Shown here piece by piece: positions 1-6,082 of a stretch of 7,598 nt of DNA. Position 1 is the stretch's first letter; each line of letters opens with the position of its first letter. The notes under the pieces were generated by a model. The model did no database searches and was not told the DNA's origin. It saw only the letters and a list, made by a program, of their open reading frames with translations. The position numbers were made by a program, and so were the translations under genes. Location of the stretch: NCBI GenBank assembly GCA_964454575.1, contig CAYVTG010000082.1, forward strand, positions 1 through 7,598, given 5' to 3'. Source of the stretch: Haladaptatiplasma sp964454575. GTDB taxonomy: Archaea > Thermoplasmatota > Thermoplasmata > Halarchaeoplasmatales > Halarchaeoplasmataceae.

Positions 1-244
1 TAGATGGGATTCAATATAAAAGTTATCTACGCTTTCTACTCTCCGAAGTACTGAGCACAGAAAAAATATCTTCCTGCTGCTGACCCTGGGTCTTATAACT
101 CATCTGGTACTGGATATAGCGTTGATGAGTACCACTGGTCGAACATATGAGATATTTTGGCCGCTGCCGTACCGACCTTACGCACCGGGGTTCTATCTTA
201 GTACGGACTTCCTACCGGCATTCGTAAGCGGTTCCGCAGCGTTA
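1..244 (-). ncRNA. possible structured RNA, RNase P RNA-like motifs, uncertain
   Basis: No open frame of useful length covers this 244-base stretch; stop codons interrupt all frames on both strands. Read on the minus strand it contains GGAAGUCC (212-205), which resembles conserved region I of RNase P RNA, and CGGCAGCGG (169-161), which resembles an archaeal RNase P core motif. It can form several stems: CCGUAC/GUACGG (206-201 with 172-167), a 7-bp stem 98-104 with 124-130, and an alternative 7-bp stem 105-111 with 128-134. A T6 run (66-61) could end a transcript. Against RNase P: the ACAGAAA motif that usually follows is not visible, the two motifs are only about 35 nt apart, and the matching 3' strand of P4 is not in the window. 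A TATA-like TATAAAAG at 14-21 also allows a plus-strand transcript. I am sure it is non-coding, not of its identity. Confidence 0.3.
61..66 (-). terminator. T6 run, possible terminator
   Basis: On the minus strand a run of six T follows a purine-rich stretch, about 180 nt past the exonuclease stop codon. Oligo-T runs are the usual archaeal termination signal. It would end either a structured RNA at this locus or read-through from the exonuclease gene. Confidence 0.35.
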
Positions 245-1195
245 CTAGTCTTTAAGTTGAGTTCCGATGAGTCGGAGTAATATCGCCATGGAGACGACGT
301 CTTGACGGTTGTGTTCGATCACAGGCACCAACGGTCCTGGGTTTCCCTTTTTGAGATATAGTGAGTAATAATTGGGCACCATGGCACTGGCGAGGTCGTT
401 CTCACGTTCTATGCCTAAGATGTGTCTTTCGATAGTGGAAAGTTTGTGGTTAGGCAGATCGAATAAACGGCGGGACATGTGTAAGAGATCCAGGTGTGGT
501 AGAGCAATGTCGCCATCCAAGCCGAGTATCTCCATACGCTCCTTGATGAAACGGGAATCGAAACTGCGGCCGTTGAAGCTCACAAGATACGTACTGCGGT
601 CCAGTTCTTGTAAAAATGCCTGTATGACGGCTTTTTCTTCGGATAAGTTTCTCGCAAGGTACTGTCTTACGGTGAAGCCGCCATCTGTAAAGCGGCCCAC
701 GCCGATAAGGAATGCAGGTTTGAATTTAAGACCCATGGTCTCTATATCAAAGAATAGGATGTCTTCGGGTTCGATCAGACCAGTTAATCGATAGCATGAA
801 GGATGATTGTTACCACGCCATCTTTCGATCCGAGTCATCAGAGCTTCCAGGTTATCGGATTCCAGTTCTTTCAACAGACATCGGGCATGTGAATTTTCGC
901 AGTCATACTCCAGAAGGTCGTATATGTTTCGTATGCCCTGTTCCTTCATCTTGGTGACTGTTTTTGGGCCGATGCCCGGGATGATCCTTAGATCGTTTAT
1001 CACAGCGGTCCTTGCCTCGTCCCGGTTGGGCAGATCTATGTGGTGGTCGGATCTGGTTGTGATACAGTATGCAGGGCCGTTGGAAGTCTTCATGCACTCT
1101 CCGGGTAGGGTTTCTTCCACGGAACAGCCTTTGAACTCTTTTATCAGATTCCATTTGAGCTTTTCCGATTCGTATATCCTGGGATCGTACCGCAT
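245..1195 (-). CDS. HhH and DEDD-type (YprB/RNase H-like) exonuclease
   Basis: Predicted metal-dependent 3'-5' exonuclease of the YprB-like RNase H fold (COG3359 type), 316 aa, cytoplasmic. The N-terminal 70 residues have spaced cysteines (C24, C34, C44) and no family I recognise. A helix-hairpin-helix follows (about 69-95, core PGIGPKT), fit for non-specific DNA binding. The nuclease domain runs from about 140 to the end: D150/E152 in FFDIET, N208 and D213 in NGRSFD, D236, and H295 with D299 in EHNRQD. All four acidic residues of the DEDD set can be placed, so it looks active; whether it prefers DNA or RNA cannot be told. The ATG at 1195 is the first start after a TATA-like ATAATTAT (1224-1232), which places transcription start within about ten bases of it, so the mRNA is probably leaderless. 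It is separated from upstream ftsZ by a T-run and so is likely its own unit. Confidence 0.8.
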   Translation of the reverse strand: MRYDPRIYESEKLKWNLIKEFKGCSVEETLPGECMKTSNGPAYCITTRSDHHIDLPNRDEARTAVINDLRIIPGIGPKTVTKMKEQGIRNIYDLLEYDCENSHARCLLKELESDNLEALMTRIERWRGNNHPSCYRLTGLIEPEDILFFDIETMGLKFKPAFLIGVGRFTDGGFTVRQYLARNLSEEKAVIQAFLQELDRSTYLVSFNGRSFDSRFIKERMEILGLDGDIALPHLDLLHMSRRLFDLPNHKLSTIERHILGIERENDLASAMVPNYYSLYLKKGNPGPLVPVIEHNRQDVVSMAILLRLIGTQLKD

Positions 1196-1223
1196 ATGTG
1201 ATCACATACCCAGTGAGAAGTGA

Positions 1224-1232
1224 AATAATTAT
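1224..1232 (-). promoter_or_regulatory. TATA box of the exonuclease gene
   Basis: The minus strand reads ATAATTATT, centred about 33 bases upstream of the ATG at 1195. At the usual archaeal TATA-to-start distance, transcription would begin near 1202, giving almost no leader. No Shine-Dalgarno motif lies in that short leader. Confidence 0.5.
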
Positions 1233-1236
1233 CGGT

Positions 1237-1242
1237 AAAAAA
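1237..1242 (-). terminator. T6 terminator after ftsZ
   Basis: Twenty-four bases after the ftsZ stop the minus strand shows CCCC followed by six T. It lies between the ftsZ stop and the exonuclease TATA box, as expected for a boundary between two transcription units. Confidence 0.5.
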
Positions 1243-1266
1243 GGGGTGAGGAGGTGTATCGTGAAT

Positions 1267-2247
1267 TCATGATATGGTCAGAGGCTTACGTCCCTGGCGA
1301 AGTCCGGTGATTATGGACATGAGTTTGATACGATGATTGTACTCAGCGTCTACCCGGGCGCCTAGGATAACATCCGCATCAGGGTCCAGTTGAGAGGTCA
1401 TCATGCCTACTACTTGGTTCATCTTCAGGATGGTAAGGTCGCTGCCTCCTGTGAGGTGGATCAATGCGTTCTTTGCTCCGGTATAATCTACCTTCAAGAA
1501 GGGATTTTCGCTGGCTTCCTTTACCGCCTTCTCGGGGTCGTCCACACTGGATTCGCCGATCATTATGGTGGATACGCCGCCGGATTCCAGTATGGTCCGA
1601 AGGTCGTTGAAATCTAGATTTATAAGGGAGGGGCAGGTGACCGTTTCCGTAACGCTCTTGACTATACTAGCGGTCAGCGTGTCCATCATCGCGAAGGCTC
1701 TGTTGACGGCTGTGTTGGGCGCTACTTTAAGAAGGCAGTCGTTCTCTAGGACGATGGTGGAATTGGCATAGCTCTGTATCTTATTCAAACCGGTCAGAGC
1801 GCGCTTTCTTTTGAATGATTTCTCAAAGGAGAATGGCATGGTGACTATGGCTACTACCATGGCACCCTGCCTGCGGGCGTTCTCGACTATCACAGGAGCG
1901 GCACCGGTCCCGGTACCACCGCCCAGGCCTGTGATCACGAAGACCAGATTGGAGGTTTTGAAATATCTGCAAAATTGTTTCCAGGCGAGTTCGGCACTTT
2001 CCCGTCCCACCCTGGGGTCGCCTCCCGCGCCTAATCCGTTGGTGTAATTTCGACCTATAAGGAGACGTTTGTCCGCCTGCATCTTTAAAAGATGTTCTTT
2101 ATCTGTGTTGACGGCGATAGTTTCGGCACCGTGGATGCCCATACCGGTGAGCCTGTTAACGCTGTTGCTGCCTGCACCACCTACACCGACTATATAAACA
2201 GAAAGCTCTTTTGAGCCCAGCGAATCGTCTTCTTTCATCTTTTGCAT
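1267..2247 (-). CDS. ftsZ: cell division GTPase FtsZ, lacking a C-terminal tail
   Basis: Tubulin-like GTPase that polymerises into the division ring on the inner face of the membrane. In 326 aa it has the N-terminal GVGGAGSN loop (21-28), the nucleotide-binding signature GGGTGTG (109-115), and the T7 synergy loop NLDFND with N210, D212 and D215, so it should hydrolyse GTP between subunits. The family's GTP-contacting Arg after PFxFE (R142 in E. coli) aligns with K146, a mild change. The protein stops right after the FtsZ core: there is no linker and no C-terminal peptide, where FtsZ proteins usually bind SepF or other anchors. Co-directional with the RHH regulator gene 35 bp upstream. The start is open: ATG at 2247 touches GGAAGG with no spacing, while ATG at 2238 (M4) has that motif 9 nt upstream and a TATA box about 24 nt upstream. 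FtsZ1 versus FtsZ2 cannot be decided without a tree. Confidence 0.93.
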   Translation of the reverse strand: MQKMKEDDSLGSKELSVYIVGVGGAGSNSVNRLTGMGIHGAETIAVNTDKEHLLKMQADKRLLIGRNYTNGLGAGGDPRVGRESAELAWKQFCRYFKTSNLVFVITGLGGGTGTGAAPVIVENARRQGAMVVAIVTMPFSFEKSFKRKRALTGLNKIQSYANSTIVLENDCLLKVAPNTAVNRAFAMMDTLTASIVKSVTETVTCPSLINLDFNDLRTILESGGVSTIMIGESSVDDPEKAVKEASENPFLKVDYTGAKNALIHLTGGSDLTILKMNQVVGMMTSQLDPDADVILGARVDAEYNHRIKLMSIITGLRQGRKPLTIS

Positions 2248-2258
2248 CCTTCCATTCT

Positions 2259-2281
2259 ATATACCCCATCCCGGGTATATT
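2259..2281 (-). promoter_or_regulatory. ftsZ promoter inside an inverted repeat, possible operator
   Basis: In the gap between the regulator gene and ftsZ the minus strand holds a perfect inverted repeat, ATATACCC - 6 bases - GGGTATAT (22 bp, about 2259-2280). Its ftsZ-proximal arm contains a TATA box (TATATA, 2264-2259). Transcription from it would start close to the ATG at 2238. A protein bound to the dyad would cover the TATA box. The obvious candidate is the RHH regulator encoded just upstream. Confidence 0.5.
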
Positions 2282-2282
2282 T

Positions 2283-2609
2283 TCATTCTTCGTCTATATT
2301 GATCTTTTTGAATTGGGTTAAGCGATCCCTTACATATTCTCGAACCGCGTTCCTTATAGCGTCATCAACGGAGATAGAATCGCCTTCGTTTACGAGATCC
2401 TGGATATCGTCGACGTTCTTTTTCGGTAACGCCACGGTAACGTTGGATATGTATTCCGGTGAATTCTTTGCGTCTATGAAAGCGTCTAAAGCGGCTCTGA
2501 TGACCTCTGAAACGTTGGAGTAACTTTCTCTGGAAACGATCTCCTCTAGTTCATCGGCCATGGATACGGGGATCCTAACTGTTATTCTTTTTGTGTCAGA
2601 CGACATCAT
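2283..2609 (-). CDS. tandem ribbon-helix-helix (CopG-like) regulator, CdrS-like context
   Basis: Predicted DNA-binding regulator of 108 aa with two ribbon-helix-helix units in one chain. Unit 1: strand RITVRIP (8-14), helices about 16-27 and 31-46 with SEVIRAAL. Unit 2: strand NVTVALP (56-62), helices about 64-74 and 80-97 with DDAIRNAV. RHH proteins normally pair two chains to build the DNA-reading strand pair; here one chain may do so. The outward residues are R8/T10/R12 in unit 1 but N56/T58/A60 in unit 2, so the two halves may read different bases. Haloarchaeal CdrS, a single-RHH protein, controls ftsZ2, and this gene lies 35 bp upstream of ftsZ, which suggests the same job. ATG pair at 2609/2606; the AAGGTG motif (2617-2612) is 5 nt from the second, so M2 may be the true start. 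Confidence 0.82.
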   Translation of the reverse strand: MMSSDTKRITVRIPVSMADELEEIVSRESYSNVSEVIRAALDAFIDAKNSPEYISNVTVALPKKNVDDIQDLVNEGDSISVDDAIRNAVREYVRDRLTQFKKINIDEE

Positions 2610-2631
2610 GGCACCTTTGATATTTTAGTCC

Positions 2632-2652
2632 GACGTATTTGATTTATACGTC
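2632..2652 (-). promoter_or_regulatory. RHH gene promoter with TATA box inside a perfect inverted repeat
   Basis: GACGTAT - 7 bases - ATACGTC is a perfect 7-bp inverted repeat. Its spacer and one arm contain TATAAAT on the minus strand (2648-2642). Transcription would start near 2619, giving a leader of about ten bases that carries the AAGGTG ribosome-binding site. A dyad lying directly on the TATA box is the usual arrangement of an autorepressed gene. The arm centres are 14 bp apart, as in the ftsZ-promoter dyad, though the arm sequences differ. Confidence 0.55.
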
Positions 2653-2704
2653 AGACAATTATGTGATATCATGGATTAGATATAAGGTTTTCGGTAGTTG
2701 TCAT

Positions 2705-2721
2705 ATCAAAGTGTCTTTGAT
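2705..2721 (+). promoter_or_regulatory. inverted repeat ATCAAAG-TGT-CTTTGAT upstream of the AAA-TPR gene
   Basis: A perfect 7-3-7 inverted repeat sits 34-50 bases upstream of the GTG start of the AAA-TPR gene and just upstream of its likely TATA region. One arm sequence, CTTTGAT, recurs at 2615-2621 between the TATA box and the start codon of the divergent RHH gene. It may be a regulator binding site serving the divergent promoter region. The binding protein is unknown. Confidence 0.35.
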
Positions 2722-2727
2722 TAATAG

Positions 2728-2735
2728 TAATAAAC
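2728..2735 (+). promoter_or_regulatory. TATA-like box of the AAA-TPR gene
   Basis: TAATAAAC is centred about 24 bases before the GTG start at 2755, with the weak ribosome-binding motif AAGGA at 2746-2750 in between. If transcription starts at the usual distance, near 2757, the GTG would be at or before the 5' end and the in-frame ATG at 2770 would be used instead. Confidence 0.35.
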
Positions 2736-2754
2736 TTTAAGTATTAAGGAACAT

Positions 2755-5133
2755 GTGGAAAATATAGAGATGGTCCAAGACGAGGAGGTAATCGAAGTTC
2801 CCCGATCCGGGGATGATTTTGTAGATAGGAAGGAAGAACTGGAGATCCTGGAGATCCACATACAGAAAGCCATTGATGGAAAGGGACGTGTCGTTTTTCT
2901 CAAGGGAGAAGCCGGGGTAGGTAAAACACGACTTGCAGAATCATTGGCAGACAGATGTAAGGAACTCGGTTTCGAAGTATTGAAAGGAAGGTGTCTGTAT
3001 TACGAAAGCGCCGATCCGTATCTTCCCTTTCTGGAGGCACTGGGGAAGACCGGGGAAGAAGAAACTTCTAGATCATTAAGCCATCTGCCCACGAGTTTGA
3101 TGGGGATAGACGATAACACCAATATCTCACTATCGGACAAGCGAGAGATGATGTTCGATGATCTTACAAGCGAGATACGAGCTATGTCTTACGATGCACC
3201 CGTTTTACTTTTCATAGACGATCTTCAGTGGATAGACGAAGTATCTTCAAGACTGCTCCATCATCTTGCTAGGAACATAAAAAACAGCCGTGTTATGATC
3301 GTGGGTGCTTACAGACCTGAAGAGTTGGCTATAGACGAAGAAGATGTGCCCCTGACAAAGGTGATGGACAGGATGCGAGAGGAAAAACTCGTAGAAGAGA
3401 TAGAATTGAACAGATTTTCCTTCCCAAGCGCTTCGTCGATGATCAAGAAAAGACTTCGCTCGGAAGATCTTCCTCAATCGTTTTTGCTCATGGTGTACCG
3501 AGAAACCGAGGGGAATCCATACTATATAATCGAGATACTGAACTCCATGGTAGATGAAGGGGTTATCGATCCGTATTCATATACATGGGATCCGGAAAAG
3601 GACTTGTCCGACATAAAGGTGCCTTCGTCCATAAAGGACATCACCGTGAGGCGTATAGATAGTCTGTCCAAAGACGAAAAGAATCTGTTGATGTACGCCG
3701 CGATAATAGGTACGGAATTCGATTTTGCCGTACTCGAAGAAGCGGCGGATATGGATGTTATCAATATGTTGGATATAATGGATGAGCTCATAGAACATGG
3801 ATTGATACATGAAAAGAAAGAAGAGGAAGAGGTATTCAGATTCGGGCATATCCAGATACGCACCATCGTGTACGACAATATGAGTAAGAGTCGAAAGCGT
3901 GTACTGCACAATAAGGTCGGCGAGGCGATAGAGATGGTGTATGCTGATGCATTAGATGACCATTACTATGCTTTGAGTAGGCATTTTTTCAATGGAAAGG
4001 ACTACGAAAAGGCGTATGATTACTCGATCAAGGCCGGAGGAAAGGCCATGCAGAGCTTCGCCATCGAATCGGCTTTGGAATACTACGATAAAGCCCTGGT
4101 GTCCCTCAGACGTGCAAAGGATATAGAAGATGCGGATGAGATAGAATTGCTGAATATAATAGGGGATCTCTGTTTCGATATAAGTTATTGGCAGAAAGCC
4201 AAGGAATCCTACGAAGAGATCCTTGATATGGCCGATAGCAAGGAGGTGGAGGGAGATGCCCTTAGAAAGCTGGGGCATATATACAGGGAGATGCAGGATT
4301 ACAACAAGGCCAAGAAGACGTTTGAAAGGTGCCTGCGATTGGTAGAGGAGATAGACGACCACGATAAGATAGCCGATGCCAACAGAGGATTAGGATATCT
4401 TCACTGGAGAGAAGGTGATTTTAAAGGAGCTATCGAACATTATGAAGAGGCCATCGACATGGCTAACAAGGCGGAGAACAAACGTATACTTTCACTCACA
4501 TATCTAGACATGGGGAACATATACGCACATAAGGGAGATAATGACAAGGCTATAGAGTATTACAAACGGAGTCTTCCTACACTTAACGAGCAGAATTCTT
4601 TCAGAGATCTTGCCAAGGCATACAACAATATCGGCGACCAATACATGAAAAAAGAAGAGTGGGATGTGGCGATAGAGTACTTCGAGAGGTGTGGAGACAA
4701 TGCCAAAAAGATAGGCAACAAGATGTTCATCGGCTGGAGTTATTTTAACCGAGCGGAAGCTCTTGCATACAAGGGAGATACCAAAAAGGCGAAGGTGTAT
4801 GCCGAACGAGCGGAGAATATAATGAAAAATCTGAATGACTTGATCGGGCTGTCCGGTGTTTACAGAGTAATGGGGATCACGCAAAAAGAAGAGGGGAATT
4901 TCGACCAAGCCTTGAGTTACTATAACAAGGCTATGGAAACAATCAAAGAATTGGATATACCGTTCACGTATGCCGAGACCAAATACGGTATAGGTGAGAT
5001 ATACCAGGCCATGGGAGATAAAGATAAGGCCGTCAAGAATTACAGAGAGGCGATTGAGATACTGGAACGTATAGGAGCCGGGCAGTTCCTGGATAGAGTG
5101 AAAAAACGGTTGAATTCACTTACTCAAGGATAG
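2755..5133 (+). CDS. AAA_16/STAND-type ATPase with C-terminal TPR array
   Basis: Large cytoplasmic signalling or scaffold ATPase, 792 aa. It begins with the FVDRKEELE box (22-30) typical of AAA_16 domains, then Walker A GEAGVGKT (51-58), Walker B LLFIDDLQWID (151-161), GAYRPEE (184-190) and GNPYYIIE (253-260), the set seen in MalT-like STAND ATPases. A helical winged-helix-like segment covers about 290-400, and about ten TPR repeats fill 405-785 (for example 582-608, 622-648, 742-768). In this class the TPRs sense a ligand or partner and nucleotide exchange switches the state. No effector such as an HTH, cyclase or kinase domain is visible, so the output is unknown. I keep the GTG at 2755 because AAGGA precedes it by 4 nt; M6 (2770) is the alternative. 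It overlaps the convergent ndk gene by 10 bp at its end. No T-rich terminator follows. Confidence 0.85.
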   Translation: MENIEMVQDEEVIEVPRSGDDFVDRKEELEILEIHIQKAIDGKGRVVFLKGEAGVGKTRLAESLADRCKELGFEVLKGRCLYYESADPYLPFLEALGKTGEEETSRSLSHLPTSLMGIDDNTNISLSDKREMMFDDLTSEIRAMSYDAPVLLFIDDLQWIDEVSSRLLHHLARNIKNSRVMIVGAYRPEELAIDEEDVPLTKVMDRMREEKLVEEIELNRFSFPSASSMIKKRLRSEDLPQSFLLMVYRETEGNPYYIIEILNSMVDEGVIDPYSYTWDPEKDLSDIKVPSSIKDITVRRIDSLSKDEKNLLMYAAIIGTEFDFAVLEEAADMDVINMLDIMDELIEHGLIHEKKEEEEVFRFGHIQIRTIVYDNMSKSRKRVLHNKVGEAIEMVYADALDDHYYALSRHFFNGKDYEKAYDYSIKAGGKAMQSFAIESALEYYDKALVSLRRAKDIEDADEIELLNIIGDLCFDISYWQKAKESYEEILDMADSKEVEGDALRKLGHIYREMQDYNKAKKTFERCLRLVEEIDDHDKIADANRGLGYLHWREGDFKGAIEHYEEAIDMANKAENKRILSLTYLDMGNIYAHKGDNDKAIEYYKRSLPTLNEQNSFRDLAKAYNNIGDQYMKKEEWDVAIEYFERCGDNAKKIGNKMFIGWSYFNRAEALAYKGDTKKAKVYAERAENIMKNLNDLIGLSGVYRVMGITQKEEGNFDQALSYYNKAMETIKELDIPFTYAETKYGIGEIYQAMGDKDKAVKNYREAIEILERIGAGQFLDRVKKRLNSLTQG
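5101..5106 (-). terminator. T6 run downstream of ndk
   Basis: Eighteen bases past the ndk stop the minus strand has six consecutive T, inside the convergent AAA-TPR coding region (Lys-Lys codons on the plus strand). It could end the ribosomal-ndk transcript, but the codons alone would also explain it. Confidence 0.35.
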
Positions 5134-5573
5134 ATCCATCTTTCGTCCGGTCTTGTATAATCCTGATATTCAGAGTCATCGAAGTATATCGATAGTTCCC
5201 TTGAAGCGCTTTTTGGTGAATCGGCTGCGTGGATGATGTTTCTGGAGATATCTACACCAAAATCGGCTCTGATAGTCCCCGGGGCCGCAACTTTGGGGTC
5301 TGTTTTTCCCACTATATCCCTAACGATGGATACGGAAGAATCCCCGGCTATGGCCATGACAACCACGGGACCGGATGTGATGTAGTCAAGCAGCGGATCG
5401 TAGAAGTCTTTACCGACGTGTTCCTTATAATGTTCTTCAGCAATTTCCCTGCTCAAACGCATCATCTTCAAAGCTTCCAAACGCAGGCCGCGTCTTTCGA
5501 AACGAGATAGGATCTGACCTATCAAACCTCGCTGTACGCCGTCGGGCTTGACCATCACAAAAGTCCTTTCCAA
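5124..5573 (-). CDS. ndk: nucleoside diphosphate kinase
   Basis: Transfers the terminal phosphate of ATP to other (d)NDPs through a phosphohistidine and so balances NTP and dNTP pools; cytoplasmic. At 149 aa it has the normal length for the short NDPK form. Visible residues: K9 in VKPDGVQRG, R85 and R102 in the nucleotide site, and the active-site block NIIHAADS with catalytic H115. The start is TTG at 5573: an in-frame TGA lies only nine bases upstream, no ATG or GTG is available ahead of the first beta strand, and translation from TTG gives the conserved MERTFVMVKP start. The AAGGAG motif in the last codons of rpl24e lies about 12 nt upstream. Last gene of the ribosomal operon, 9 bp after rpl24e; many archaea place infB next, but here a convergent gene follows, overlapping by 10 bp. 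Confidence 0.96.
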   Translation of the reverse strand: MERTFVMVKPDGVQRGLIGQILSRFERRGLRLEALKMMRLSREIAEEHYKEHVGKDFYDPLLDYITSGPVVVMAIAGDSSVSIVRDIVGKTDPKVAAPGTIRADFGVDISRNIIHAADSPKSASRELSIYFDDSEYQDYTRPDERWIYP

Positions 5574-5582
5574 GATGGTTCA

Positions 5583-5852
5583 CTACTCCTTTGATTTTTT
5601 CTTTCGGATGAGTTTTTTCTTGGCGGCGGGTTTCTTTTCAGCGGTCTTCTTACGGTGAGTTATCAGTGCCTTTTCCTGGGCATACTTCATGGTCCAGCGT
5701 GTTTCTCTGTCCTTTCTGCCCATCTTGATCATGTTCTTCTGACACTTGTTTCCGCAGAAGTGGAATATCTTACCGTCAGTTTTGATATACATCTTTCCGG
5801 TACCGGGCTCGATCTTGTGCCCACAGAAAGTGCATTGTTTAGTTTCAGGCAT
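5583..5852 (-). CDS. rpl24e: 50S ribosomal protein L24e
   Basis: Zinc-binding protein of the large ribosomal subunit. The zinc site is C7-x2-C10 and C33-x3-C37, in the order expected for L24e; the core MYIKTDGKIFHFCGNKC is unmistakable. At 89 aa it is longer than the roughly 60-70 aa of many archaeal L24e proteins, because of a Lys/Ala-rich basic tail (about 67-89) that probably contacts rRNA. The ATG at 5852 is one base after the S28e stop, with GGAGTGA inside the last codons of rps28e as ribosome-binding site, so the two are translationally linked. Its own 3' end carries the AAGGAG used by ndk. Confidence 0.97.
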   Translation of the reverse strand: MPETKQCTFCGHKIEPGTGKMYIKTDGKIFHFCGNKCQKNMIKMGRKDRETRWTMKYAQEKALITHRKKTAEKKPAAKKKLIRKKKSKE

Positions 5853-5853
5853 C

Positions 5854-6066
5854 TTATCTCACTCCGATGCTCCTTGCCTCTCTAGCGGTCTCACGCAGCA
5901 TGAGTATGTCTCCCTTCTGTACAGGACCCATGACGTTACGAGTGATTATCCTACCTTCGTCACGGCCTTCGAGTACACGGACCTTGACCTGGGTAGCTTC
6001 GCCGGTCATACCGGTTCTGCCTATAAGTTCGACAACTTCTCCGGGAGTACCTTCATAGTCTGCCAT
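5854..6066 (-). CDS. rps28e: 30S ribosomal protein S28e
   Basis: Small-subunit ribosomal protein near the mRNA exit, an OB-fold beta barrel. The 70 aa match the family length. The barrel strands (VVELIGRTGMTGEATQVKVRVL) and the C-terminal signature in the form ETAREARSIGVR are clear; the classic form is ESEREARR. Start ATG at 6066, 16 bp after the L7Ae stop, preceded by a weak GAGGCG motif 6 nt away. Second gene of the L7Ae operon. Confidence 0.97.
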   Translation of the reverse strand: MADYEGTPGEVVELIGRTGMTGEATQVKVRVLEGRDEGRIITRNVMGPVQKGDILMLRETAREARSIGVR

Positions 6067-6082
6067 TTTATTCGCCTCTGAG

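Noticed and set aside
82..92. GACCC-T-GGGTC dyad as a terminator hairpin
   Set aside because: A one-base loop cannot fold and no T-run follows directly; it may be part of a larger fold.
181..200. Plus-strand GGGGTTC as a tRNA T-arm
   Set aside because: The T-loop consensus, the anticodon arm and an acceptor stem are all missing.
1249..1305. Plus-strand GAGGAGGTG followed by GTG and ATG, looking like a ribosome-binding site and start codons
   Set aside because: The GTG frame stops after three codons and the ATG frame after 13; the region is the ftsZ 3' end on the other strand.
3247..4908. Several minus-strand open frames of 76-136 codons inside the AAA-TPR gene
   Set aside because: They are antisense shadows of a strongly coding gene, with no ribosome-binding sites and no recognisable domains.
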